The notes under the pieces: model-generated
What the model was told of the DNA's origin: nothing
The model's input: only the letters and a program-made list of their open reading frames with translations
The model's database searches: none
Shown here: one piece after another, positions 16,211-23,909 of the stretch
Numbering within the stretch: the first letter of the stretch is position 1
How the letters are laid out: each line of letters begins with the position of its first letter
Translations under genes and position numbers: made by a program
NCBI RefSeq assembly: GCF_000317025.1
Contig: NC_019689.1
Span: 881,501 to 945,500, forward strand
Source: Pleurocapsa sp. PCC 7327
GTDB lineage: Bacteria; Cyanobacteriota; Cyanobacteriia; Cyanobacteriales; Microcystaceae
Length of the DNA stretch: 64,000 nucleotides
Direction: 5' to 3'

Positions 16211-17194
16211 ATGCGGATCGAGCAGTTACAGGCTTTTTTATCAGTTGCAGAAACGGGGAATTTCGGACAAGCGGCGCACAAATGTGGCGTAACCCAGTCC
16301 ACCATTAGCCGACAAATTCAGGCGTTGGAACAGGATTTGGGTCTGCCCCTGTTTCATCGAACCTCTCAAGCTAAACTCACCCTGGCAGGAGAAAAACTAT
16401 TGCCTCGCGCTCGCAAAATTTGCCAGGAATGGACGACGATTGCTCGAGAAATCGCCGACCTACAAGCAGGAAAACAGCCAGAACTCTGCATTGCCGCGAT
16501 TCACTCCGTCTGTTCCTCTTACTTACCTCCCGTTTTACAACAATTTTGCCGCAACTATCCAGAAGTTCAACTACGGGTAACGGCATTGGGAAGCGATCGC
16601 GCCCTAAAAGTCCTGCGGGATGGTTTAGTCGATATAGCGATCGTCATGAACAATCGCTTTTTAACGTCGAGTCCCGAAGTCGTCGTCGAGTTACTTTACG
16701 AAGAAGACATCGAAATTTTAATGGCGGCCGACCATCCACTGACTCAACACGCGCAAGTTTCTTGGTCGGAATTAGTGCGTTATCCCCAAGTCGTTTTTAA
16801 AGACGGCTATGGAATGCAAAGGTTGGTACAAGAATGGTTTTCCCGTCAAAATGCCACTCTCAAAGCCGTGATGGAACTGAACACGCTCGATGCCTTCCGA
16901 GGCGTGGTAAGACAGGGAGAAATGATTGCCCTGCTGCCCAAAAGTGCTTTAGTAGAAGCTTGTTACGATCCTACCCTAGCCGTGCGCCCGATTGCCCCGC
17001 CCACCGACTCCGCCGCTACAGTCCTGTCTAATGGCAGATTCAAAAGCAGTTTAACCCGTCAAGTCGTATTAGTCACTACTAGCGATCGCCTGCAAATTCC
17101 CCCTATTGCTCACTTTTGCCATTTAGTCCGACAATTAACCCATGCCGCCGAACATCAGCGCTCGATCGACGGCAAATCATTATTAGTACGCTGA
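16211..17194 (+). CDS. ntcB: LysR-family transcriptional regulator, NtcB-like
   Basis: A 327-aa LysR-type activator. The N-terminal helix-turn-helix (about 1-60, with NFGQAAHKCGVTQSTISRQIQALEQDLG) is followed by a linker helix and a periplasmic-binding-like effector domain (about 90-310). Stretches such as KICQEWTTIA, CIAAIHSVCSSYLPP, LGSDRALKVL, VDIAIVMNNRFLTSSPE and FKDGYGMQRLVQEWF match my recollection of NtcB, the cyanobacterial activator of nitrate assimilation genes. This is from memory, not a search; another LysR identity is possible. No nitrate genes are in the window. A TrpD2-like gene follows 53 bp downstream and may be co-transcribed. Confidence 0.65.
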   Translation: MRIEQLQAFLSVAETGNFGQAAHKCGVTQSTISRQIQALEQDLGLPLFHRTSQAKLTLAGEKLLPRARKICQEWTTIAREIADLQAGKQPELCIAAIHSVCSSYLPPVLQQFCRNYPEVQLRVTALGSDRALKVLRDGLVDIAIVMNNRFLTSSPEVVVELLYEEDIEILMAADHPLTQHAQVSWSELVRYPQVVFKDGYGMQRLVQEWFSRQNATLKAVMELNTLDAFRGVVRQGEMIALLPKSALVEACYDPTLAVRPIAPPTDSAATVLSNGRFKSSLTRQVVLVTTSDRLQIPPIAHFCHLVRQLTHAAEHQRSIDGKSLLVR

Positions 17195-17247
17195 TAGTTA
17201 ATGTACAGAGCCGATCCGATCGCGTCTCTATTGAAAACCGATCCCTG

Positions 17248-18318
17248 ATGAGCAATACATTTAGAGAACTACTAAAAAAAATTGGCAGTGGAGTCCACAC
17301 GGGAGAGAATTTAACCCGCCAAGAGTCAGAGGCGGCGACGGAAGCGATCTTGCGACAGCAGGCAACGCCAGCGCAAATTGGGGCATTTTTAATCGCGCAC
17401 CGCATCAAGCGCCCCACCCCCGAAGAACTGGCGGGAATACTAGATGCCTACGATCGCCTCGGACCAAAAATCGATGTCGCCAACTTGCCTTTTGAAAAAC
17501 CCGTTACTGTCATAGGTACTCCCTACGACGGGCGATCGCGTACCGTTCCCGTCACGCCAATTACAACTCTCATCTTAGCCGCAGCAGGCGTGCCAGTCGT
17601 GATGCATGGCGGCGATCGCATGCCAACTAAATACGGCATTCCTCTGGTTGAAATTTGGCAGAAATTGGGAGTCGATTTTACCGCTTTATCTCTTCCTCAA
17701 GTTCGACAGCTACTGGAGAAAACCGGACTGGGGTTTATTTATCTTCCCAAACATTTTCCCCAGGCACACGATCTAGTTCCCTACCGCGATCAAATTGGCA
17801 AACGCCCTCCCTTCGCCACGGCAGAATTAATTTGGTCGCCCTGTGAAGGCAAGGTGCATCTCGTCGCTGGATTCGTTCATCCTCCCACAGAAGAACGTTT
17901 TCAAGAAACTCTCCCCATGCAGGGCATTAATTTTTATACGACGGTCAAAGGCTTGGAAGGAAGTTGCGATCTCGCATGCAGCCGCACTGCTATTATCGGT
18001 TTAGGACAACCTACCGATCCGCCTACCTTTGAGCGTCTGTTGTTAAATCCTCGCGATTACGATTTCAGTCCCAAAGACGTGCCTCTCGAATCGACAGACC
18101 AAGCAATCGAACAGATGCGATCGGTATTGCAAGCCCAACCCTGCGAACTGATGGATGCGGCTATTTTAAATGGTGGGTTTTATCTCTGGCGATGTGGCGT
18201 TTGCGAAGATTTAAAAACAGGTTTCGCCTTAGCAGAAGCGATGTTAATTCAGGGTAAAGTAGCAGAAAAATTAAAGGAAATCTCGACATTTAGTAGCGAG
18301 GAGTTAGTTGTTAACTAA
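17248..18318 (+). CDS. Anthranilate phosphoribosyltransferase-like protein (TrpD2 type)
   Basis: A 356-aa protein of the TrpD/nucleoside phosphorylase fold: helical N-domain (LLKKIGSGVHTGENLTRQESEAA, then QIGAFLIAHRIKRPTPEEL) and an alpha/beta domain. The PRPP loop of true TrpD (GTGGD) reads GTPYDGRSRT here and the KHGN loop reads VMHGGDR, so anthranilate transfer is doubtful; this matches the divergent TrpD2-like family of unknown substrate. The ATG at 17248 (MSNTFRELL) is chosen over the 44-codon longer frame that overlaps the LysR gene, because family homology begins there. Position right after the NtcB-like gene suggests a link to nitrogen metabolism, which is inference. Confidence 0.75.
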   Translation: MSNTFRELLKKIGSGVHTGENLTRQESEAATEAILRQQATPAQIGAFLIAHRIKRPTPEELAGILDAYDRLGPKIDVANLPFEKPVTVIGTPYDGRSRTVPVTPITTLILAAAGVPVVMHGGDRMPTKYGIPLVEIWQKLGVDFTALSLPQVRQLLEKTGLGFIYLPKHFPQAHDLVPYRDQIGKRPPFATAELIWSPCEGKVHLVAGFVHPPTEERFQETLPMQGINFYTTVKGLEGSCDLACSRTAIIGLGQPTDPPTFERLLLNPRDYDFSPKDVPLESTDQAIEQMRSVLQAQPCELMDAAILNGGFYLWRCGVCEDLKTGFALAEAMLIQGKVAEKLKEISTFSSEELVVN

Positions 18319-18593
18319 CAGCTAGTTAAGAGCGATCGTGTTAAAAAAGAAAAAGAGAACTTTTGCAGAATTCGATTTTGCTTCAAATTTCGCTTGGAAA
18401 TTAATTTCCCAGCTTACAGCACAAGTCCTCGCCTATAGGACTTACATATATTGGTTCCAAGAAATTAATTTCTTGGTGGGCGATCTCAAATTCGTTTAAT
18501 TAGCCTAATAGTTAGTGCGAAAGAGCCTTCGCGCTTCGCGTCTTGAAAAGCGAGCAAGATGTATGCCCCTCCGGGGCACGCTACGCGAACGCA
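18319..18593. repeat. Intergenic palindromes and REP-like sequence
   Basis: Two palindromes share a GAAATTAATTTC core: GGAAATTAATTTCC (18396-18409) and the 20-bp CCAAGAAATTAATTTCTTGG (18457-18476), separated by a stretch containing TATAGGACTTACATAT. Further on, 18527-18595 holds CTTCGCGCTTCGCG and a GCCCCTCCGGGGC hairpin followed by ACGCTACGCGAACGC, a type of sequence dispersed through many cyanobacterial genomes. No gene is present. The hairpins may end both flanking transcripts. Confidence 0.6.
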
Positions 18594-19157
18594 CTACTGG
18601 ATATTTTGACACTCAAGAAAATCCAATCCTAGAAAAATTGCTGTAATTGTTCCAGCAACACAAATTTCTCCGCTAGTTATCTTTTTCTTAACCTCTTCGA
18701 TCGGAATTACAACTACTTCGATGTCCTCCGTATCATCTAAATTTTGCTTGCTAAGAGGGGAAGCATTAAGCGCAATAAAAATATGAATTTTATTAGTATC
18801 TTTAACGGGATTGTCGTATATAGTTGCTAATTTAATGAATGGCTCGGCAATATAACCCGTTTCCTCTTCTAGTTCGCGACGAGCTGCAATTAAACTATCT
18901 TCTTTGTGCCCGTCAAAAGTTCCTGCTGGAAGTTCTAATAATATATCTTCTATGCCATGACGATATTGACGAACAAAAACAATCTCTTTTTGTTCGGTAA
19001 TGGGTAAAATAAGAGTAATTTCTGGTCTAACGTTGACAAAGTAGTCGTCGATAATTTTTCCATTTGCTAGCTCTACTTTATCTTGTCTAACCTTGCACCA
19101 ATGATTATTAATAACCCATTTAGAATTAAGAATTTTCCACTTATGAATTTCTTTCAT
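18594..19157 (-). CDS. Nudix hydrolase, ADP-ribose pyrophosphatase-like
   Basis: A 187-aa Nudix protein with a complete Nudix box, GTFDGHKEDSLIAARRELEE followed by ETGY (G-x5-E-x7-REx2EExG), which binds the catalytic metals. The preceding strand FVRQYRHGIEDILLELPAG is characteristic of the ADP-sugar pyrophosphatase subgroup, which cleaves ADP-ribose or NDP-sugars. Cytoplasmic and soluble. The ATG at 19157 (MKEIHKWKIL) is preferred over a TTG at 19178; neither has a clear ribosome site. It is divergent from the epimerase gene (57 bp between starts), so the two probably share a compact promoter region. Confidence 0.85.
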   Translation of the reverse strand: MKEIHKWKILNSKWVINNHWCKVRQDKVELANGKIIDDYFVNVRPEITLILPITEQKEIVFVRQYRHGIEDILLELPAGTFDGHKEDSLIAARRELEEETGYIAEPFIKLATIYDNPVKDTNKIHIFIALNASPLSKQNLDDTEDIEVVVIPIEEVKKKITSGEICVAGTITAIFLGLDFLECQNIQ

Positions 19158-19214
19158 CTGAAGTCGCGACTTAAGCAATAATTAAATTATCCATAAAATC
19201 TTTGAAAATTCAAT

Positions 19215-20279
19215 ATGCAAATTTCTGTTGAAACTTTTACCGTTAATAAGCGGTTTCCGTTAACGATTAGTCGCGGTACAACGGCTCAAACAACAAATAT
19301 TTTAGTTCGGATCGAACAAGATGAGATTGAAGGATGGGGAGAAGCTTCGCCATTTTCTATCGTTCGAGAAGATCGCAAAAATACCGACGAACTTTTAAAA
19401 GAATTAGAGCAAATTATCCCAACTTTAGAAAAATATAGCTCGCTAGATCGACAAGAAATTGAAAAAAAACTCCAAGAAATGCAGGTATCCTCATCGCTGC
19501 GGGCAGCCATTGATACGGCACTCCACGACTGGTTGGGAAAACGGGCGGGTTTACCCCTGTGGCGATTGTGGGGATTAAATCGCGATCGCATCGTACCAAC
19601 TTCGGTGACAATTGGAATTAATACGCCCCAAGGGGCTAGGAAACGGGTTAAGGACTGGATAGCATTGATGGGGGCAAAACTATTGAAAGTAAAACTAGGA
19701 AGTCCAGAAGGAATTGAGGCAGATCGGGCAATGTTGCTAGCAATTCGCGAGGAAGCCCCCCATGCCCAATTAACCGTAGATGCCAATGGGGGATGGAATC
19801 TCGAAGGGGCAATGGAAATGTGCGATTGGCTGGCACAGCAAGGGGTTAAGTATGTAGAACAACCACTGCCAGTAGGAGAAGAGAAGAATTTGTCACAATT
19901 GCGATCGCGATCGCCCATCCCGATCTTTGTCGATGAGAGTTGCTTTAGTAGCGGCGATATTCCCCGACTTGCCAACTGTGCGGACGGAATTAATATCAAA
20001 CTGATGAAAGCGGGCGGTTTAACCGAAGTAATGCGATCGATCCACGTGGCGAAGGCGTGCGGGTTACAGATCATGTTTGGCTGCTATTCCGATAGCAGTT
20101 TAGCTAATACAGCCATGTCTCACCTCGCTCCTTTAGCCGATTATCTCGACTTAGACAGCCATCTCAATTTAGCTGACGATCCTTTTGCCGGGGCTATCTT
20201 AGAGGAAGGGCGCTTGCTTCCCAACGATTTACCAGGATTGGGAGTGCAGTATCGTAGGAATTTAGCACCATGTCCATAA
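19215..20279 (+). CDS. Enolase-superfamily epimerase, DgcA/dipeptide-epimerase type
   Basis: A 354-aa enolase-superfamily enzyme of the muconate-lactonizing subgroup. A capping domain (1-120) precedes the barrel with the catalytic K-x-K (KLLKVKLGS, about 155-160), metal ligands in LTVDANGGW, YVEQPL and FVDESC, and the second Lys in INIKLMKAGG. The QISVETFTVNKRFPLTISRG start is typical of L-Ala-D/L-Glu epimerases and of the N-acetyl-D-glutamate racemase DgcA. Followed 291 bp later by a DUF1611/DgcN-type gene on the same strand, with a short broken gene between, it fits the DgcN-DgcA D-glutamate pathway better than murein dipeptide recycling. Substrate is inferred. Confidence 0.8.
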   Translation: MQISVETFTVNKRFPLTISRGTTAQTTNILVRIEQDEIEGWGEASPFSIVREDRKNTDELLKELEQIIPTLEKYSSLDRQEIEKKLQEMQVSSSLRAAIDTALHDWLGKRAGLPLWRLWGLNRDRIVPTSVTIGINTPQGARKRVKDWIALMGAKLLKVKLGSPEGIEADRAMLLAIREEAPHAQLTVDANGGWNLEGAMEMCDWLAQQGVKYVEQPLPVGEEKNLSQLRSRSPIPIFVDESCFSSGDIPRLANCADGINIKLMKAGGLTEVMRSIHVAKACGLQIMFGCYSDSSLANTAMSHLAPLADYLDLDSHLNLADDPFAGAILEEGRLLPNDLPGLGVQYRRNLAPCP

Positions 20280-20540
20280 CCATTGATGAATCGGATCTCA
20301 AGGAAATTCTGACCAGATTGGAGATGAAAATTGACAACGTACAGAAGGATGTAGGAGAGATAAAAATCTCCATGACAGAATTCAAAGGCGAGTTAAAGCG
20401 AGTAGAAGTAGAACTTGGGGGAGAGATTAAATCGCTAGACGAAAAAGTTATTGGTTTTGGAAAGCGGAATCCTAATATCGCTTGTAATAGCTATTTTAGG
20501 TGGCTTTGCTAAATTATTTGGATTTGTAGGCAATCCTTAG
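20270..20540 (+). pseudogene. Frameshifted small coiled-coil membrane protein gene
   Basis: The frame opens at ATG 20270, overlapping the epimerase stop by 10 bp, and encodes a coiled coil (LKEILTRLEMKIDNVQKDVGEIKIS, then VELGGEIKSLDEKVIGFGKR). At about 20464 the in-frame translation turns into unrelated residues and stops at 20512. The +1 frame from 20467 instead reads GILISLVIAILGGFAKLFGF plus VGNP and stops at TAG 20538-20540. Coiled coil plus C-terminal membrane helix is the normal layout of this small cyanobacterial family, in which a short linker joins the two parts. A deletion or frameshift at the junction is therefore likely. Confidence 0.7.
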
Positions 20541-20570
20541 AAAAACTATTTTTGATGTAGTAATAAACTT

Positions 20571-21605
20571 ATGCGAATAGTGGCTCAAAATCGAGTTGCC
20601 ATTTTACTCCACGAAGGAATTCGCGGAACTCATGGAAAAACGGGGTTGGCATATTTGCGTTACGGAGGAGCAACCGTCGTAGCGGCGATTGACGCGCAAT
20701 GTGCCGGAGAGTCTTTAGCTGCCTTGACGGGGATTGAGAAAGACATTCCCATCGTAGCGAATGTGACAGAGGCATTGCCTTACAATCCCGACGTTTTGTT
20801 AATCGGCATTGCCCCGTCGGGAGGTGCATTACCCGATGCTTGGTGGGAGGAAGTCAAAGGCGCGATCGCTGCCGGGTTATCTTTAGCCAATGGTTTGCAT
20901 ACGCCAATGGCAAATCGGTTCAGACAGTTGCGCGAGGGGCAGTGGATTTGGGATATTCGTCAGGAACCGAAAGAATTGCACATCGGGCAAGGAAAGGCGC
21001 GATCGCTTACATGTAAGCGGATTTTAACAGTTGGCACGGATATGGCGATCGGCAAGATGTCAACCAGTATAGAGTTAAATCGAGCCGCACAGAAACGGGG
21101 AATTAAGTCTAAGTTTTTGGCAACCGGACAAGGCGGATTGACGATCGCCGGGGATGGAATTGCCCTCGATGCCGTGCGAGTCGATTTTGCAGCTGGGGCT
21201 GTAGAACAGATGGTACTTGATTGGGAAGACGAGCATGAGGTACTGTTTATAGAAGGCCAGGGATCTTTGCTGCATCCTGGTTCTACGGCAACTTTACCCT
21301 TACTCCGAGGCAGCCAACCGACAGGATTGGTTTTGGTTCATCGAGCAGGACAAAAGCATATCCGGGATTTACCAGATATTTTAATCCCGCCATTAACAGA
21401 GGTCGCAAAGCTTTATGAGATGGTAGCGAGTGCGGCTGGGGTGTTTGGGCAGGTTAAAGTGAAAGCGATCGCGCTCAACACGTCTCATCTCGATGCAGAA
21501 GCGGCGCAAGAAGCGATCGAACGAGTGAGACAAGACACCGGGCTTCCTTGCACCGATGTCGTTCGATTTGGGGCTGATTCGTTACTTGATAGAGTTCTTG
21601 TTTAA
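20571..21605 (+). CDS. DUF1611 family protein, DgcN-like
   Basis: A 344-aa DUF1611 protein: an N-terminal Rossmann-like domain (about 8-125: RVAILLHEGIRG, NPDVLLIGIAPSGG, GLSLANGLH) and a C-terminal P-loop-like domain with LTVGTDMAIGKMSTSIEL (about 148-166), ATGQGGLTIAGDG and LFIEGQGSLLHPG. DUF1611 includes DgcN, reported as a D-glutamate N-acetyltransferase that works with the racemase DgcA. The neighbouring epimerase gene supports that pairing here. Cyanobacteria have D-glutamate in peptidoglycan, so turnover is a plausible use, but activity is inferred from family and context. The ATG at 20571 gives the expected length. Confidence 0.8.
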   Translation: MRIVAQNRVAILLHEGIRGTHGKTGLAYLRYGGATVVAAIDAQCAGESLAALTGIEKDIPIVANVTEALPYNPDVLLIGIAPSGGALPDAWWEEVKGAIAAGLSLANGLHTPMANRFRQLREGQWIWDIRQEPKELHIGQGKARSLTCKRILTVGTDMAIGKMSTSIELNRAAQKRGIKSKFLATGQGGLTIAGDGIALDAVRVDFAAGAVEQMVLDWEDEHEVLFIEGQGSLLHPGSTATLPLLRGSQPTGLVLVHRAGQKHIRDLPDILIPPLTEVAKLYEMVASAAGVFGQVKVKAIALNTSHLDAEAAQEAIERVRQDTGLPCTDVVRFGADSLLDRVLV

Positions 21606-21692
21606 AAAGCTTCGAGGGGTAATAATCGTGACTAAACCAAGCTAGATCGAGCTTTGGAAGACAAAAAAAGTTTCTCGATGTAGTCTGGCTAG
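21606..21692. other. Short non-coding spacer
   Basis: The 87 bp between the DgcN-like gene and the patatin remnant show no gene or clear hairpin. Confidence 0.4.
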
Positions 21693-21955
21693 TTAACTGA
21701 CTAGCTGGTCGCTTAAGCGTTTGAGAGCATCGCTGTTGTCGCGGATGATTTCTTGGGCGACTGACTTAAGAATATGGATATTGGTAAGACTCGTTAGGGC
21801 GGACGAGTTCCCTTGTTCCTAGCGAGACGACTAAAAAATCGTTGACATTTGGAAAAGTCGTTTTCGCTTCAACCAGCGCACACATAGTTGAATTATTGGC
21901 AAAAACGCCGCCGTCGATTAACGCATAGGATTTTGCTAAATCATCCGTTTCTATC
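21693..21955 (-). pseudogene. Patatin-like phospholipase remnant
   Basis: On the minus strand, from about 21955 down, a frame reads IRIETDDLAKSYALIDGGVF, then ANNSTMCALVEAK, FPNVNDFLVVSLGTRE and NESYQYPYS before a stop. IDGGVFANN plus the DFLVVSLGT strand is the C-terminal catalytic-Asp region of patatin-like acyl hydrolases. After a frame change a second piece reads ILKSVAQEIIRDNSDALKRL and ends at TAA 21693. The N-terminal nucleophile region (GxSxG) is absent, since the cytochrome gene begins its 3' end at 21956. It is a dead 3' fragment with at least one frameshift. Confidence 0.7.
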
Positions 21956-23407
21956 CTAATAGGCTCGAAATAAGTTGGCGCATTTGAGATATTCGATCAA
22001 GGCTTTTTTATCGTCGGCAGGCAGATCGGTGCCGTAGAGATGTCCCTGGTTTCCATTTGCCTCAACGCTGGTATCGTATTTAAAACCGACTTTCTGGGCT
22101 TCTTGTCCTTGAGCAACAAAGCCAACTTTTTCTGGGTCGTAGACATCGTAGCCTCGATAAAAAACAGGAGTGCGTTTCTCTGGAACTTCTAGGAGGTCTG
22201 TTAGGTAGGGAACCGAACCATTATGCAGATAAGGCGCTCTCAACCACAGTCCATCGAGAGAGACAGATACATAGCCATCAGTCTTGCGAAGGTTGTCAAA
22301 GTCCCAATCGTAACCTTCTGCATATTGGTTATAGGCATCTGCCGCTTGCTGAGTCCACATATCGAGGCGATAGCGATCGGTTCCTACCTCTTCAAGCGGG
22401 ATAACCGTTCCCGTTCTTTCTCCGCCAAAGGCATGACAGGAGGCACAACTATTATCAAAAATCTTACTTCCCTTGTCAGCTAAAGCGCGATCGATAGGAA
22501 ATGGGTATTTCGGCGGATCGAGTTGAGTAATATAGTCTTCTACGCGCTGGAGATCCGCGATCGGAATTGACTTTCTCGTCGCACCGTCGCCGATCGCTCC
22601 CGTATTCACAGTCTCCGTCAGTGACGTTTCCAAGCCATCCCAATGCAGCGCAAACCCTTGATGCTGCTTTTGATTCCAAAGCGACATCATATCAGAATTC
22701 CCGATGGTATCGTCTAGCGGCAGACTGAGGGTTCTAAACTTTACTGGGTTAAATGGATCGATGCGACCGGGACCCCAATTAGGTCGAGAATCCATCCAGG
22801 CATAAGATTGCTGTTGTTTGAGAATTGCTTTTTTGGTTTGCGGAATAATCAGATAGCGATATAGTAGTTTTTCCAACCAAGACAACTGATGATTATATTG
22901 GATCGCCGGAAGAATGTAATCGGCAGTAAATCTGGGGTCGTTGGCACAGGCAAACAAAAATCGCAGGTAGCCTTGAGAATCAAATTTGTTAGCAGGTCCG
23001 GCGAGAACGATGGTAGGCTTATCTTTAGGGTCTTTCCGATAGGTGGTGTTGTGGCAAACCGCACAAGTAATTCCCTGACGAGGAAACCCGATCGTTTTCT
23101 TGGAAATCCCAACGGGAGTCTCTTTCCCCTCTTCCCAGGTCAATCCTAAAGAAGTATAGCCGCCGGATCCTGGCAACTTTTCTGGGAACAGTCGAGGAAG
23201 TACCAGCCATACCCAATAAGGCATTCCTTCGGCATTTTCCGTACCGATGGAACCATATTTAAAATGTTCCTCTGGCGATTCATAGTAGGTAGGAACTTCT
23301 CTAAAGAGGTTATACCAGCCGACGTAAGCCACCACGCCTACCAGGAGACTTAGACTAATAGCGATGGCTGCGATCGCTCTTATTAATTTACTCCTTAATA
23401 TTTCCAT
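21956..23407 (-). CDS. Membrane-anchored di-heme c-type cytochrome A
   Basis: A 483-aa protein with an N-terminal uncleaved-looking membrane helix (about 9-31) and two haem-c sites, C115-A-V-C-H119 and C321-A-S-C-H325. Conserved blocks include EHFKYGSIG, MPYWVW, GYTSLG, WGPGRIDPFNP and, near the end, WLRAPYLHNGSVPYLTDLL and the YRGYDVYDPEKVGF segment, which are shared with the cytochrome at 23910-25400. The second haem domain resembles the di-haem peroxidase/RoxA-like class. It should face the periplasm or thylakoid lumen. Part of a minus-strand cluster with the membrane protein, cytochrome B and the OYE-like flavoprotein. Its electron partner is unknown. Confidence 0.82.
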   Translation of the reverse strand: MEILRSKLIRAIAAIAISLSLLVGVVAYVGWYNLFREVPTYYESPEEHFKYGSIGTENAEGMPYWVWLVLPRLFPEKLPGSGGYTSLGLTWEEGKETPVGISKKTIGFPRQGITCAVCHNTTYRKDPKDKPTIVLAGPANKFDSQGYLRFLFACANDPRFTADYILPAIQYNHQLSWLEKLLYRYLIIPQTKKAILKQQQSYAWMDSRPNWGPGRIDPFNPVKFRTLSLPLDDTIGNSDMMSLWNQKQHQGFALHWDGLETSLTETVNTGAIGDGATRKSIPIADLQRVEDYITQLDPPKYPFPIDRALADKGSKIFDNSCASCHAFGGERTGTVIPLEEVGTDRYRLDMWTQQAADAYNQYAEGYDWDFDNLRKTDGYVSVSLDGLWLRAPYLHNGSVPYLTDLLEVPEKRTPVFYRGYDVYDPEKVGFVAQGQEAQKVGFKYDTSVEANGNQGHLYGTDLPADDKKALIEYLKCANLFRAY

Positions 23408-23409
23408 TT

Positions 23410-23520
23410 TTTAGTTAATAGTTAGTGGTTAGTAGTTAGTGGTTAGTTATCTCCCCGTCTCCGAGTCCCTCCGTCTCCCTGCTCCCCGTCTCCCCGTCTT
23501 CCCCATCACCCCATCGCCAC
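23410..23520. repeat. Heptamer-like and CTCCCCGTC low-complexity repeat
   Basis: From 23410 the sequence repeats TTAGTGG/TTAGTAG words and then CTCCCCGTCTCC-type words up to about 23520. Such short tandem repeats are widely dispersed in large cyanobacterial genomes. The second half overlaps the 3' end of the membrane-protein gene. Similar words recur near 53.2 kb. Confidence 0.7.
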
Positions 23521-23899
23521 GCATGGCAAGATATAGGAGAATGCCCTCGACGACTCCGAAGACAAGATCGACTAGAGCGATCGTCACAAACCCCAGATCT
23601 TGACCGAAGAAGAAGACGGCAACCAGGAAAAACGACGACCCACCCCCTCGCGTCACCAATACTGACATCCAAGCCGTTGCCTTGTAACGAAAGGGGTCGA
23701 TCGCGCCGGGAATATAGAGAATACTAATTTCTAAAAGCAGCAACCCAGCCGCACGCACCCAGATAATCGGAACGGGAATTTGCATTCTTAGCAAAGAAAG
23801 TAGTGCTTCTGGAAAGAAAAGTAGGGGAACGACAAAAAACATATTGACGACAATCCCCAGCCAGACAACTCGCCCAAACCATTTTGCATAAACGTTCAT
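23447..23899 (-). CDS. Four-helix integral membrane protein
   Basis: A 150-aa protein with about four hydrophobic spans (10-32, 40-60, 75-100, 105-127) and few polar residues between them. No cofactor-binding motif stands out. The family is unknown to me; similar small membrane proteins of the DoxX/DUF-type size class exist. It lies between two cytochrome genes on the same strand, 10 bp downstream of cytochrome B, so it is probably co-transcribed and may be a membrane partner. The last 23 residues (GDGVMGKTGRR and on) are encoded by a low-complexity GGAGACGGGG-type repeat, so the real C-terminus has probably been extended by the repeat. Confidence 0.7.
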   Translation of the reverse strand: MNVYAKWFGRVVWLGIVVNMFFVVPLLFFPEALLSLLRMQIPVPIIWVRAAGLLLLEISILYIPGAIDPFRYKATAWMSVLVTRGGGSSFFLVAVFFFGQDLGFVTIALVDLVFGVVEGILLYLAMRGDGVMGKTGRRGAGRRRDSETGR

Positions 23900-23909
23900 G
23901 CGTTCTCCT

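Noticed and set aside
19286-20074. 262-codon minus-strand frame
   Set aside because: Antisense shadow of the epimerase gene; the plus-strand frame has all family motifs.
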